64,000 bases of DNA from an uncultured bacterium. GTDB lineage: Bacteria > Verrucomicrobiota > Verrucomicrobiia > CAIQCK01. Under the pieces are notes generated by a model. It searched no databases and had not been told where the DNA came from. It saw only the letters and a list, made by a program, of their open reading frames with translations. Position numbers and translations under genes: made by a program. Shown here piece by piece: positions 8,069 to 16,546 of the stretch. The DNA lies in contig CAIQCK010000013.1 of assembly GCA_903870275.1 (NCBI GenBank), positions 1 to 64,000 on the forward strand. Direction: 5' to 3'. Position 1 is the stretch's first letter; each line of letters opens with the position of its first letter.

Positions 8069-10801
8069 CTGCCAGCCGGCGATTTCCCCGGCGAACGCAT
8101 ACCACGCCACGAAGGCCCAGTCGCCGCCGACGTTGCGGAGTGTGACGCAATGGCGGCCGGGCGGAACGGCGAACTCGAAGGTCTTGTCGTATTCATGGGC
8201 GGCAGCATCGTTCTTGCCGTCGAGGTCGGGCAGGTCAACCGTCTGCGTGAGCGCGCCGTCCACGAGGCATTCCAGCTTCGCGCCAAGCTTGGCGACGGAG
8301 CGGATGCGGACGTTCAGGGTGCCGCCGCGCGGCATATTCACGAGAAACACCGGCGGCTCGCGCAACTCGGCGTGGAGGTTCCCCTGCAAATACGCCAGCA
8401 GCGCCCACGCGTCTCGAATCGCGCCGCCCGGCTCGACGATGAAATCGCTGCGTTCCGACCGGCCCCACTCCGCCACCGGCACGGTCCGCGGGCTGGAGAG
8501 TTTCACGCTGGGCAAGCGGTCGTAGTCGAGAATGGCGACGGCGTAGGCGGCGAGCGACGGCAGCGTGACCACGACGCGCCCGTTTTCGATGCGCGCCTCG
8601 CCGCGCCGCTCGCCGTCCCAATCGGGCGACACGATGCGGACGGCCTTCGGCGCTTCGGCCAAAGGCAACTTGATGATCACGTTCTCGCGCCGCACCGGCT
8701 TTGAGTTTTGCGCCTGGCGATTGATGACGTGGAGCATCAGCGCCGGTGGATTGTCGCGACGCCACAACGCCGTGCTGAGCAGCGGCGCGTCCGTCTCGAT
8801 GGGCTCGAAGCCGAGCACGCGCGCGTCGAGATACAGCGCCTTGTTCCGCTGGTAAAACGCCGTCTGGCGCGCGATCTCGTGGATGCCGCCGTCGCGCAAC
8901 GCGTCGTCGCCCGCAGGCCCGTGCACCGGAAACGCGAAGAACGCGCCGGCCGCGTAGATTTCCGCGCCGCGCACACGCATCCATAGCTCACGGTCGGGCG
9001 GCGAGATTTTCATCCACGGGAATCCGCCGAAACCCCAATCGTGGAAGAAAACCACCGGCACGCGCGCGCCCGCCAGCGCGCGGCCCGCGGTGACGGTCGA
9101 GGCCCAGTCCTGAATCTGGTTGTCCGAAAGGTCCACCGCGCCGTCCTTCACGCGCCAGAGTCCCCAGACGCCGAGCACCTGCAAGTCCACGTAGCGGGCG
9201 AGGCCGTTGCCGCTGATGAACACGCGCCGGCCCCTGTTTGCGGCGTAGGAGCGGATGGCGCCGATCAGCAATTTCCACGCGCGGTCGTCGCGGTCGCGGC
9301 GGAACGCGTGCCACTCCGCGGGCGGTTTTCCCGGCGCGGGCGGTTTGAAAGCAAGGCCGCGTTTCTCCAGCCACGCGCGGTAATCGCGCATCGAGTAGTC
9401 GTCGAAACCCTCGTCCGCCTGGAGCGCGGCGTTGATTTCGTCCATGAACAAATAATCCACGCCCGCGTCAATCTGCTGGCGGCACCACGAGAGGAGGTAT
9501 TCGAGATAGGCGGGGTTCGACAACGTGCCGTGGCGGCAGTTGCGCTCGCCCCACGCGTCCACCAGCTTGCCGTCCGGCCCGCGCGTAGCCATGTCGAGCA
9601 CCTGCGCCTCGGTCAGGCCGTTCTCGCCGTGATAGAGCGCGCTGCACGTGATGCCGCCGCCGAAAAGCGCGCCGAGCGCGTGCGCCTTCACCGGCATGCC
9701 GGCCAGCGGCGCATAGTCGCGCGCGTGGCTCCATTTGAACCACGCGCGAATCCAGCAATCCGAGCCGGCCTTCGCCGCGGCGCGGATGCCGTCGTCGGAG
9801 TCCATCGTCTCGTGAACGGTATAAACCACGGCGTCGTTGATGTTGGTGACGGGCTGTGCGCGCCGCAACGCCGCCGGAAAATCCGGCGCGGTTTGCAACC
9901 AGCGCGGGTCCGGCTCCGGCGCGACGGGCCGAAACTCGCGGCGAAGTTCCTCGCCGCGCGCGACGAGCCGCTCGACCTTGGCGGCCATCGCCGCCGGCTC
10001 GCTTTCCGTGAAGGGCGCGAGCCACGCCCACAAACCGTTGGCCGCCGCGCGCGCCGGCGCGATGGCCCCGTAAAGAAACAGATTCGTTGGCGTATAGCGT
10101 TGGATGAACGAACTGCCCCGCTGCCACTCCCCGGCGTATCCGAGAAAAACGACGCCGATGCCGATGCCGGCGTCGCTGGCCCGCGCGATCACCGCCGGAT
10201 GCCGGCTGCTGAGCCGCGACGCCGTGTCGCCGCGCGGTCCCCACGCGGAAACACCGGCGTAGGCGTTGTTGTCGCCGAGGCTGGCAATCGTGCCGCTGCG
10301 AAACTCGTCCGGTCCGCGCCAGAACGCATAGGCATCGAAGAGCGGCTCGTCCAGCGGCAACCGCGGCATGGCCCAGCACCTGGCCCGGTCGGAGGCGTCC
10401 TTGCCGTCGAGCGCGAAACGGATCAGCACGCCATCGTCCGTGCAGATGAAGTGCACCCGGAGGACCTGCCGCGGCTCCGGCGAGATCACGGCTGTGGACC
10501 CGACCACCACGGTGCCGCCGCGGACGTCGTGTTCGACGCGCGCGGGCAGGCCGGCCGTCGTCTGCGCGCCGGCATTATCCGTGACGCCAAACTCCGGCTC
10601 CGCAAGTTTCTTCGCGACCCGCCGCCACGCGCCCTTGGCGTCGCGCAGTTCCAGATCGAACCCAGTGTCGTGGCGCTGGAACTTGACGCGGTAGCCCGGC
10701 GCGGTCACGCAAAGCTCCGTCGGCGTCTGTTCGACCGACGGCGCGGCGCAGACGACGGCCGCGAGAAACGGCGTAACAACAAGCGAGGATATCAGGCGCA
10801 T
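8066..10801 (-). CDS. Large secreted putative glycoside hydrolase (TIM barrel flanked by beta-sandwich domains)
   Basis: 911 residues with a Sec signal (MRLISSLVVTPFLAAVVCA). The N-terminal ~270 residues look like a beta-sandwich super-domain (PGYRVKFQRHDTGFDLELRD, then GVLIRFALDG), the type that precedes the barrel in GH31/GH97-like enzymes. A barrel follows with WIRAWFKWSHARDY, HALGALFGGGITCSALYH and DAGVDYLFMDEINAA, where the Asp/Glu pair is the best acid candidate. Other barrel segments are RRVFISGNGLARYVDLQ and VVFFHDWGFGGFPW. A C-terminal beta domain (LMLHVINRQ, YAVAILDYD) completes it, followed by a further sandwich. I cannot assign a CAZy family, and the catalytic residues are an inference. 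A leaderless-type promoter precedes the ATG. Confidence 0.6.
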   Translation of the reverse strand: MRLISSLVVTPFLAAVVCAAPSVEQTPTELCVTAPGYRVKFQRHDTGFDLELRDAKGAWRRVAKKLAEPEFGVTDNAGAQTTAGLPARVEHDVRGGTVVVGSTAVISPEPRQVLRVHFICTDDGVLIRFALDGKDASDRARCWAMPRLPLDEPLFDAYAFWRGPDEFRSGTIASLGDNNAYAGVSAWGPRGDTASRLSSRHPAVIARASDAGIGIGVVFLGYAGEWQRGSSFIQRYTPTNLFLYGAIAPARAAANGLWAWLAPFTESEPAAMAAKVERLVARGEELRREFRPVAPEPDPRWLQTAPDFPAALRRAQPVTNINDAVVYTVHETMDSDDGIRAAAKAGSDCWIRAWFKWSHARDYAPLAGMPVKAHALGALFGGGITCSALYHGENGLTEAQVLDMATRGPDGKLVDAWGERNCRHGTLSNPAYLEYLLSWCRQQIDAGVDYLFMDEINAALQADEGFDDYSMRDYRAWLEKRGLAFKPPAPGKPPAEWHAFRRDRDDRAWKLLIGAIRSYAANRGRRVFISGNGLARYVDLQVLGVWGLWRVKDGAVDLSDNQIQDWASTVTAGRALAGARVPVVFFHDWGFGGFPWMKISPPDRELWMRVRGAEIYAAGAFFAFPVHGPAGDDALRDGGIHEIARQTAFYQRNKALYLDARVLGFEPIETDAPLLSTALWRRDNPPALMLHVINRQAQNSKPVRRENVIIKLPLAEAPKAVRIVSPDWDGERRGEARIENGRVVVTLPSLAAYAVAILDYDRLPSVKLSSPRTVPVAEWGRSERSDFIVEPGGAIRDAWALLAYLQGNLHAELREPPVFLVNMPRGGTLNVRIRSVAKLGAKLECLVDGALTQTVDLPDLDGKNDAAAHEYDKTFEFAVPPGRHCVTLRNVGGDWAFVAWYAFAGEIAGWQ

Positions 10802-10807
10802 GAGCGC

Positions 10808-10836
10808 ATCATGCGGCGGCGGCAGGGCGCAGTCAA
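10808..10836 (-). promoter_or_regulatory. Promoter of the large glycosidase, leaderless geometry
   Basis: Leftward TTGACT, 17-bp spacer, CATGAT, then 6 bases to the ATG. The spacing is the same as at aroA. No Shine-Dalgarno can fit between the -10 box and the start codon. Confidence 0.55.
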
Positions 10837-10972
10837 ATCCGTCCGCGCCCAACAACGACGCGGGAAAAAAATTTGCGCCGCGTCGCTTTACACACTACCC
10901 CTGTTCATATACCATGCCGCGCGCTCCGGGGACGGAGCACGGCTTTGCATTTTTGGCTCACGAAAGGATCGC

Positions 10973-11587
10973 ATGTCACAAAGTTTTCCGCCGCAACCCG
11001 GCTTTCATCAAACACCGCCCGTCGCCCGCGAGGAATTGGACGCCAACCTGGAACAGGCGCGGGACCAGATTTCATCGCTGCAACGCAAGAAGGAGGAGTT
11101 GGAGCGCGCCAAAGGCGAATTGGAGGAAATGCGCCGCCGCCACGACGAATTCGCGCGCGGCCGCGTCGAAATCGTCGAGGCGCTCAACCGCGGCCTGATC
11201 GTGCTGGAGCACGAGCAGATGGAGACGCAACGGATGCTGGATCTCATCACCCGCACGCGCGAAACGTTCAAGGAACAACTCTCGCACGTGGAGAGCCTGA
11301 CCGACGCCCACTGGAACAGCGACAACCTGAAGTCCGAGCTGTCGAAGGCGCTGGCGGCGATTGAGACAGGGCGGATGGAATTCAACCGCGCCTGCCTCCG
11401 CATTGACGCGCTCCAGTCCAAGTCGCCGGACGATATGCCGCAGACGCCGCTGGAGAAATTCTCCGGCCCGTCGAACCCGCTGGACCGCATCGGCCTCGGC
11501 ACGGCGTTGAAACTGGGTTTTGCTTTTTCGCTGCCCGTGGTGGTGGTCGTGCTGCTTCTGGTGATCACATTGTTCCTCAGGCGGTAG
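10973..11587 (+). CDS. Coiled-coil protein with C-terminal membrane anchor
   Basis: 204 residues, not recognised as a named family. A long heptad-rich coiled coil spans ~residues 18-60 (EELDANLEQARDQISSLQ and following), with further helices to ~145. A proline-containing linker and a single C-terminal hydrophobic helix (GFAFSLPVVVVVLLLVITLFL) end in RR, so most of the protein faces the cytoplasm as a tail-anchored protein. An AAAGGA site lies just before the ATG. A TTTACA/TATACC pair around 10,888-10,916 could be its promoter, although the spacing is short. The next gene, seven bases downstream, is also coiled coil plus C-terminal helix, so the two probably act together. Confidence 0.6.
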   Translation: MSQSFPPQPGFHQTPPVAREELDANLEQARDQISSLQRKKEELERAKGELEEMRRRHDEFARGRVEIVEALNRGLIVLEHEQMETQRMLDLITRTRETFKEQLSHVESLTDAHWNSDNLKSELSKALAAIETGRMEFNRACLRIDALQSKSPDDMPQTPLEKFSGPSNPLDRIGLGTALKLGFAFSLPVVVVVLLLVITLFLRR

Positions 11588-11593
11588 TTGTAT

Positions 11594-12091
11594 ATGGCTT
11601 GGTTTGGAAAAAGACAGAACGTGCTGGACCGCCGGCTGCGCGAGATTGACAAGGAGTTGGGCAATCTCGACGCGCAAGTGCGCCGGCTGCAGCGCGCGCC
11701 GGGCAAAAGTGCCCCGCCCAAACCCGCCAGCACCGTCTATCCCGAGAACCGCCAGCCGGCCGCCGAAGCCGCGCCGCCGCCGCCGCCGCCGCCGGACCGG
11801 AGCCGCGTGAGCTTCGGCACGCCGCGGCAGCGCGAGCTTTGGTCACGGCACGCACCGGAAGAAGAGGTGAATCCGCCGAGCGGCGGAGGGCGGTCATGGT
11901 GGCGCCAGTTCATTCCGGAGCGCCAACGGCCGGCCGATCCGAAGTTGGTGAGCTATCTGTCCACCGGCAGCTTCAAGACGATGCGCCCGCTGCGCTACGA
12001 ACGGCGCATGGCGCGGTATCGGTTCGCGTTCAGTTTCGCGTTGCTGGTGGGCGCGGTGCTGGCACTCGTGCTCGCGCTGAAAAACTGTTGA
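11594..12091 (+). CDS. Small coiled-coil/proline-rich protein with C-terminal membrane helix
   Basis: 165 residues, family not recognised. The N-terminal coiled coil (NVLDRRLREIDKELGNLDAQ) is followed by a proline-rich linker with seven consecutive prolines. A basic, aromatic stretch (SWWRQFIPERQRP) and a conserved-looking LVSYLSTGSFKTMRPLRYERR precede a single C-terminal helix (FAFSFALLVGAVLALVLAL). The topology matches the upstream gene (tail-anchored, coiled coil inside), with 6 bases between stop and start, so one operon is likely. The start was taken at ATGGCTTGG, since the preceding in-frame TTG has no ribosome-binding site. Confidence 0.6.
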   Translation: MAWFGKRQNVLDRRLREIDKELGNLDAQVRRLQRAPGKSAPPKPASTVYPENRQPAAEAAPPPPPPPDRSRVSFGTPRQRELWSRHAPEEEVNPPSGGGRSWWRQFIPERQRPADPKLVSYLSTGSFKTMRPLRYERRMARYRFAFSFALLVGAVLALVLALKNC

Positions 12092-12104
12092 TGGAGCGGC
12101 AGGA

Positions 12105-12620
12105 ATGAAAACGAAACAGACGATCCAGTGCTATTGCTTGGCGACGCCGGTCGGGCAGGTGCGGGTGGAGTTTTCCGACCGCGGCCTGCGTTCGCTGACG
12201 CTGCCACGCGGCCGGGACCGGCGGCGGCGCAAGAGCGCGGCCGTGCTGGACGCGATGCTGCGCCGGCTGCAACGCGATCTGCGCGATTACTTTGAGGGCA
12301 AGACGGCGGAACTGCGCCATCCTCTGGATTTGAACGGCGCGACGCCGTTTCAGCGGGCCGTCTGGCGCGCGCTGCGGCGGATTCCGCACGGCCAGACCCG
12401 CACGTACGCGCAAATCGCCCGTTCCATCGGCCGGCCCAAGGCCTGCCGCGCCGTCGGCAACGCCTGCGGAAGCAATCCGCTGCCGCTGTTGATTCCCTGC
12501 CACCGCGCCGTGGCTTGCAACGGCCTCGGTGGATTCTCGGCGGGACTCGGCTGGAAAAAGATCCTGCTCGACCTGGAAGCCGCTGCCATCGAGGAAAGCG
12601 TGGGCGTTTTGCCGGAATAA
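12105..12620 (+). CDS. ogt: Methylated-DNA--[protein]-cysteine S-methyltransferase
   Basis: Suicide repair of O6-methylguanine by transfer of the alkyl group to the active-site cysteine. The C-terminal ATase domain has TPFQRAVWRALRRIPHGQTRTYAQIA (helix-turn-helix region), the arginine finger segment in KACRAVGNACGSNPLPLLIPCHR, and the closing GGFSAGLGWKKILLDLE. The active site reads IPCHRAVA instead of the usual PCHRVV. The valine-to-alanine change is conservative and the catalytic Cys, His and Arg are retained. 171 residues, the usual Ogt/MGMT length, with no Ada domain. Follows the membrane-protein pair by 13 bases and ends at a probable terminator. Confidence 0.93.
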   Translation: MKTKQTIQCYCLATPVGQVRVEFSDRGLRSLTLPRGRDRRRRKSAAVLDAMLRRLQRDLRDYFEGKTAELRHPLDLNGATPFQRAVWRALRRIPHGQTRTYAQIARSIGRPKACRAVGNACGSNPLPLLIPCHRAVACNGLGGFSAGLGWKKILLDLEAAAIEESVGVLPE

Positions 12621-12622
12621 CC

Positions 12623-12645
12623 ACCGCGCCAGCGCGAGGCGCGGT
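12623..12645 (+). terminator. Probable terminator after ogt
   Basis: ACCGCGCC, 7-base loop, GGCGCGGT: an 8-bp GC-rich perfect stem two bases after the ogt stop, followed by only three T residues. A plausible but weak intrinsic terminator. Confidence 0.45.
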
Positions 12646-12714
12646 TTGAGAGCGGTTTGAAAGCCTTGATGAAGCGGCGACCTTGGACGCCGGATGACTC
12701 AAACGGAGAAACCG

Positions 12715-12990
12715 ATGGCTGACATCAAAATCGAACACGATCCGGGCGCGGAACGGCTCGCCGCGCAGGGCGTCTGGAGCTGGCCCATCTGGGAAAAGGA
12801 GGAGTCGGAATTTCCGTGGCACTACGACGAGCCGGAGACGTGCTATCTGCTTGAAGGCGACGTGGTGGTGACACCCGACGGCGGCCAGCCGGCGCGCTTC
12901 GGCAAGGGCGATCTGGTCACGTTCCCCGCCGGCATGTCCTGCACATGGAAAGTGCGCAAGGCCGTGCGGAAACATTACCGCTTCGGCTGA
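12715..12990 (+). CDS. Small cupin-domain protein (EutQ/DUF861-like)
   Basis: 91-residue single cupin. It shows the DUF861/EutQ-type arrangement: WSWPIWEKEESEFPWHYDEPETCYLLEGDVVVTPDGG, then FGKGDLVTFPAGMSCTWKV. The metal-ligand positions are represented by His/Glu in HYDEPET and the GD/P-G turn of the second motif; the second cupin histidine is not obvious. The role is probably small-molecule binding or isomerase-like, and the substrate is unknown. The second ATG (MADIKIEHD) is chosen because GGAG sits seven bases before it; an upstream in-frame ATG would add seven residues. Confidence 0.8.
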   Translation: MADIKIEHDPGAERLAAQGVWSWPIWEKEESEFPWHYDEPETCYLLEGDVVVTPDGGQPARFGKGDLVTFPAGMSCTWKVRKAVRKHYRFG

Positions 12991-13115
12991 GCCGGCGCGG
13001 CGCGTGGATTGCGTCGGGAAAATACCAGCCTGCGTGGGCTTTCGTGTAGCGTCGCGAACGCCGGTCAGTCTAGAATGCGCGCGTCATTCATAATATGAAG
13101 AAGGAGAGTCGTGTC

Positions 13116-14546
13116 ATGAAAGCCGATCGCCCCATTTCCCGCCGTCATTTCCTGCACACGACCACCGGCCTCGTTCTGGCCGCAGGTTTTCCGGGTGCGA
13201 ATGGCATCTGCCGCGGGGCGGAAAAAGGCCGCCCGCCCGCATCCAGCGTCGGTCCACTTCGGGCTGGCGCGGCGGCGGTGGACATCACGCCGCCGGTCGG
13301 CGTTTCGCTCGCCGGGTCGCTGACCGGCCGCGCAGCAACCTCCATCCTTGATCCGCTCCACGCGCGCGCGGTCGTGCTGGAATCCGGCGGCACGCGCATC
13401 GCGTTTGTGCTGCTGGACCTCGTCGCCTTCGGCAACGAAGACGCAGCCCGCGCCCGCACGGCGGCTGCCAGGGCCGCGAGCATCCCGGCGGAAAACATCT
13501 GCGTCTCCTGCACGCACACACACTCCGCGCCCTGCACGCTGACCATTTTCCAGTCGGTGCGGGAAGCGGCCTACATCGAGACGGTGATCCAGCGCGTCGG
13601 CGAGGCGGTGCGCCAGGCGGCGGAGCGGTTGCAGCCGGCGCGCGCGGCGTGGGCCAACGGCTGGGAACCGCGGCCCGGTTTCAACCGGCGCTATCACATG
13701 AAGGACGGCACGGTGAAGATGAATCCCGGCATCGGCAATCCGAACGTCCTGCGCCCTGCCGGCCCGACCGATCCGCAAATCCCGATGCTGATGATCGAGA
13801 CCGCCGCGGGCCGGCCGCTGGCGCTGGTTGCGAATTTCTCGCTGCACTACATCGGCGATCACGACGGGCGGGCGATTTCCGCCGACTACTACGGCGTGTT
13901 CGCCAACCTGATGCGCGAGCGCAAAGGCCAGGACTTCGTGGCGCTGCTGACCCACGGCGCGTCCGGCGACGTCAACAACGTCGATGTGAGCCAGAAGCCC
14001 GCGGCGCGTCCGCCGGGCGAGCGCAGCCGCGAGGTGGCCGGGTGGATCGCCGACCAGGTGGAGCAGCAGTGGGCCAAGGCGAAGTTCGAGGAGATGCTGC
14101 CGGTCGCGGCGACTCAGGGCATTTACAAACTGCGCGTGCGGAAACTGAAGGGCGCGGAGCTTGAAGAGGCGCGCCTCCAGTCGGAAAACGAAAAAATTCC
14201 TCTGGTGGACCGGCTTTACGGCAAGGAGCGGCTGGAATTGCTGAAGTGGCCGGACGAAATCCCGATGGTGATCCAGAGCCTGCGCGTCGGGGACTTCGCC
14301 GCTTCGACGTTTCCGGGCGAGATGTTTTGCCGCCATGGCCTCGATCTGAAACGTGCCTCGCCGTTCCCGGTCACGGCGTTCATCGAACTGGCCAACGGCT
14401 TCAGCGGCTACACGCCGACGCGCGTAGACTACGATCTCGGCGGCTACGAAACGTGGCTGGCCCGCAGCGCTTTCGCCGCGCCGTTCACCGGCGAGGAAAT
14501 GATCGCCCTCGCGGCGATGCAATTGCGGAAACTATGGCAACTATGA
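13116..14546 (+). CDS. Tat-exported neutral/alkaline ceramidase-like protein
   Basis: A twin-arginine signal (ISRRHFLHTTTGLVLAAGFPG) leads into a neutral/alkaline non-lysosomal ceramidase N-terminal domain: RAGAAAVDITPPVGVSLAG, LLDLVAFGNED, and SCTHTHSAP, the His-rich metal/active-site signature. Later come NFSLHYIGDHDGRAISADYYG and LLTHGASGDVNN. Members are zinc amidohydrolases, but most environmental bacterial homologues have no proven ceramide activity, so the substrate is open. At 476 residues it is shorter than true ceramidases and lacks the C-terminal Ig-like domain. AAGGAG is 9 bases before the chosen ATG. Its stop overlaps the next start (ATGA), so it is coupled to the SGNH esterase. 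A paralogue lies at 40.95-42.3 kb. Confidence 0.8.
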   Translation: MKADRPISRRHFLHTTTGLVLAAGFPGANGICRGAEKGRPPASSVGPLRAGAAAVDITPPVGVSLAGSLTGRAATSILDPLHARAVVLESGGTRIAFVLLDLVAFGNEDAARARTAAARAASIPAENICVSCTHTHSAPCTLTIFQSVREAAYIETVIQRVGEAVRQAAERLQPARAAWANGWEPRPGFNRRYHMKDGTVKMNPGIGNPNVLRPAGPTDPQIPMLMIETAAGRPLALVANFSLHYIGDHDGRAISADYYGVFANLMRERKGQDFVALLTHGASGDVNNVDVSQKPAARPPGERSREVAGWIADQVEQQWAKAKFEEMLPVAATQGIYKLRVRKLKGAELEEARLQSENEKIPLVDRLYGKERLELLKWPDEIPMVIQSLRVGDFAASTFPGEMFCRHGLDLKRASPFPVTAFIELANGFSGYTPTRVDYDLGGYETWLARSAFAAPFTGEEMIALAAMQLRKLWQL

Positions 14547-15706
14547 AAACCAACCGGTCAACCCAATGGATCGTCGTTCGAACAATCGTCGCATGCCTCA
14601 TCGCGTTCGCCGCTGTGCAACCGCTTCGAGCGGCCGGGACGGAGTCACTTCAACTGACGCTGCCGCCGGCGTGGTATGGCGTGCCGGGCGTGCCGGTCAG
14701 TCTTTACTACGACAACATCGTGCTGACGGAGACGCCGGAGAACTATCGCTTTGATGTGACCTGCGACATCGGCAAGTCGGAAGCGCGGAGGTGGACAGTG
14801 ACGCCGACGGAGCGCGACGCGGGCGATCACACGGTGAACGTCACGGTGAAGGACGCGCAGGGAAAAAAACTGGGGCAGGGGAAACTGGTGTTGCACGTTG
14901 CGCCGCGAAATGCCGGCGCGGATCGGAATCTGCGGCTGCTGATCATCGGCGACAGCCTGACGCACGCCACGACCTATCCGAACGAGGTGGCGCGATTGCT
15001 TTCCGAGCCGGGCAATCCCAAATGGGCCATGCTCGGCACACACAAGCCGGCGTCCGCCAAGCCGGGCGTGGCGCATGAAGGCTACGGCGGCTGGACGTGG
15101 GCGTCGTTCTTGTCGCAATACAATGCCAAACTCGGCCACAACCTCGACGAGAAGGGAAGAAGAGTCAGCAGTCCCTTCGTGTTTGCCGGTGCGGACGAAA
15201 AGCCGGCGTTGGACATCCCGCGCTACTTTCGGGAGAACTGCGACGACCAGCCGCCGGAGGTCGTCACGGTCCTGCTTGGCATCAACGATTGTTTCCACGT
15301 CAATGCGGATGACGACAAAGCGGTGGACGCTGTCATCGCCAAGTGCCTCGACAACGCCGACAAATTCCTGAAGGCGTTCCGCGCCGCCGCCCCGCGCGCG
15401 GTCTTTGGCGTCGGATTGACCACGCCGCCGAACTCGCGCGAGTCGGGCTTCGAGGCCAACTACAAGGGCAAGTATCATCGTTGGGGCTGGAAACGGATCC
15501 AGCACCGGCTCGTGCAGCGGATGCTGGAGCAGTTCGGCGGCCGCGCGCGCGACGGCATCCAGCTCGTGCCGACCGAACTGAATCTCGATCCGGTGGACGG
15601 CTACCCCGACAACAACGGCGTGCATCCCAACGCCGTCGGCTACCAGCAAATCGGCGCGAGTTTTTATTGCTGGTTGAAGTGGGTGATGCGGGCCGGGCAA
15701 CCGTGA
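14543..15706 (+). CDS. Secreted SGNH/GDSL-family hydrolase
   Basis: 387 residues with an N-terminal signal (IVVRTIVACLIAFAAVQPLRA). An Ig-like N-terminal domain (~residues 30-120) is followed by a SGNH hydrolase fold. Block I is IIGDSLTHA (nucleophile Ser), block II is the glycine in HEGYGGWTW, block III is VLLGINDCF (Asn) and block V is DNNGVHPNAVGYQQ (Asp/His dyad). All catalytic positions are present, so an active esterase or acetyl-esterase is likely. It starts within the stop of the ceramidase-like gene, suggesting translational coupling and a shared extracellular substrate such as an acylated glycolipid or polysaccharide (inference). Confidence 0.82.
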   Translation: MKTNRSTQWIVVRTIVACLIAFAAVQPLRAAGTESLQLTLPPAWYGVPGVPVSLYYDNIVLTETPENYRFDVTCDIGKSEARRWTVTPTERDAGDHTVNVTVKDAQGKKLGQGKLVLHVAPRNAGADRNLRLLIIGDSLTHATTYPNEVARLLSEPGNPKWAMLGTHKPASAKPGVAHEGYGGWTWASFLSQYNAKLGHNLDEKGRRVSSPFVFAGADEKPALDIPRYFRENCDDQPPEVVTVLLGINDCFHVNADDDKAVDAVIAKCLDNADKFLKAFRAAAPRAVFGVGLTTPPNSRESGFEANYKGKYHRWGWKRIQHRLVQRMLEQFGGRARDGIQLVPTELNLDPVDGYPDNNGVHPNAVGYQQIGASFYCWLKWVMRAGQP

Positions 15707-15787
15707 GCCGCCGACCGACTGGTCGGCGCGGCCTGGTCAACATCGCTCCAAAGGATAACGCCCAAGGCAGGAGAGGAGAACCCAAAG

Positions 15788-16546
15788 ATGGCTACGGCGA
15801 CGACCGATGACTACAGCGCCAAAGACAAGTCGGTGGACCTCGGCAGCGGTATGGAAATGGAGTTCGTCTGCATCCCAGCCGGCTCGTTTTTGATGGGTAG
15901 CGAAAAGGGTCATGCCAACGAAAAACCCGTTCACCCAGTCACCCTCACCAAGCCGTACTACCTGGGAAAATACGAAGTGACACAGGAACAATGGCAGGCC
16001 GTCATGAGCAAAGACCACAGCCTTTTCAAGGCCGCCAGGAACCCGGTGGATTACGCCAGTTGGGATGATTGCCAGCAGTTCCTTGTCAGGCTGAACAAGA
16101 AACTGTCCGGCTGGAAGGCGTCGTTGCCGACCGAAGCGCAGTGGGAATACGCGTGCCGGGCTGGCAGCTCCACCCGGTTTTATTACGGCGATGATGAAGC
16201 CAGGCTCGCGGAATACGCGTGGTATGCCGACAACGCCGACGGCACCACGCACCCTGTGGGGCAGAAGAAACCGAATGCGTGGGGTCTCTACGATATGGTC
16301 GGCAACGTCTGGGAGTGGTGCAGCGATTGGTATGGATCGTATCGCGCCGGCGCTCAGGAAAATCCCCAAGGCCCGCGCTCCGGCCTCAGTCGTGTGTTGC
16401 GAGGCGGCGCTTTCGACATCGTTGGCGCCGGTCTCTCGTCGAGCCGCCGCAGCGGCCTCATGCCCGGAGGCCATTGCAACTGCTACGGGCTGCGGATCGT
16501 GTTGTTGGTCGTTGAAACCGCGCGCCAGCTTGGGTTGCAAAAATAA
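15788..16546 (+). CDS. FGE-sulfatase-fold protein (SUMF1-like), probably not a formylglycine enzyme
   Basis: 252 residues covering one FGE-like domain: FVCIPAGSFLMGSE, then HPVTLTKPYYLGKYEVTQEQWQ, LPTEAQWEYACRAG, WGLYDMVGNVWEWCSDWY and RVLRGGAFD. The canonical cysteine pair of formylglycine-generating enzyme is not evident in the final part (GLSSSRRSGLMPGGHCNCYGLRIV), so a non-catalytic or differently acting relative is more likely. No signal peptide, which also differs from many exported homologues. GGAGAGGAG provides the ribosome-binding site. The last 64 bases overlap the 3' end of the convergent polysaccharide-deacetylase gene. Confidence 0.8.
   Translation: MATATTDDYSAKDKSVDLGSGMEMEFVCIPAGSFLMGSEKGHANEKPVHPVTLTKPYYLGKYEVTQEQWQAVMSKDHSLFKAARNPVDYASWDDCQQFLVRLNKKLSGWKASLPTEAQWEYACRAGSSTRFYYGDDEARLAEYAWYADNADGTTHPVGQKKPNAWGLYDMVGNVWEWCSDWYGSYRAGAQENPQGPRSGLSRVLRGGAFDIVGAGLSSSRRSGLMPGGHCNCYGLRIVLLVVETARQLGLQK

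Noticed and set aside
13065..14522. Minus-strand frame opposite the Tat ceramidase-like gene
   Set aside because: Shadow of a well supported gene; the translation is Arg-rich with no domain.
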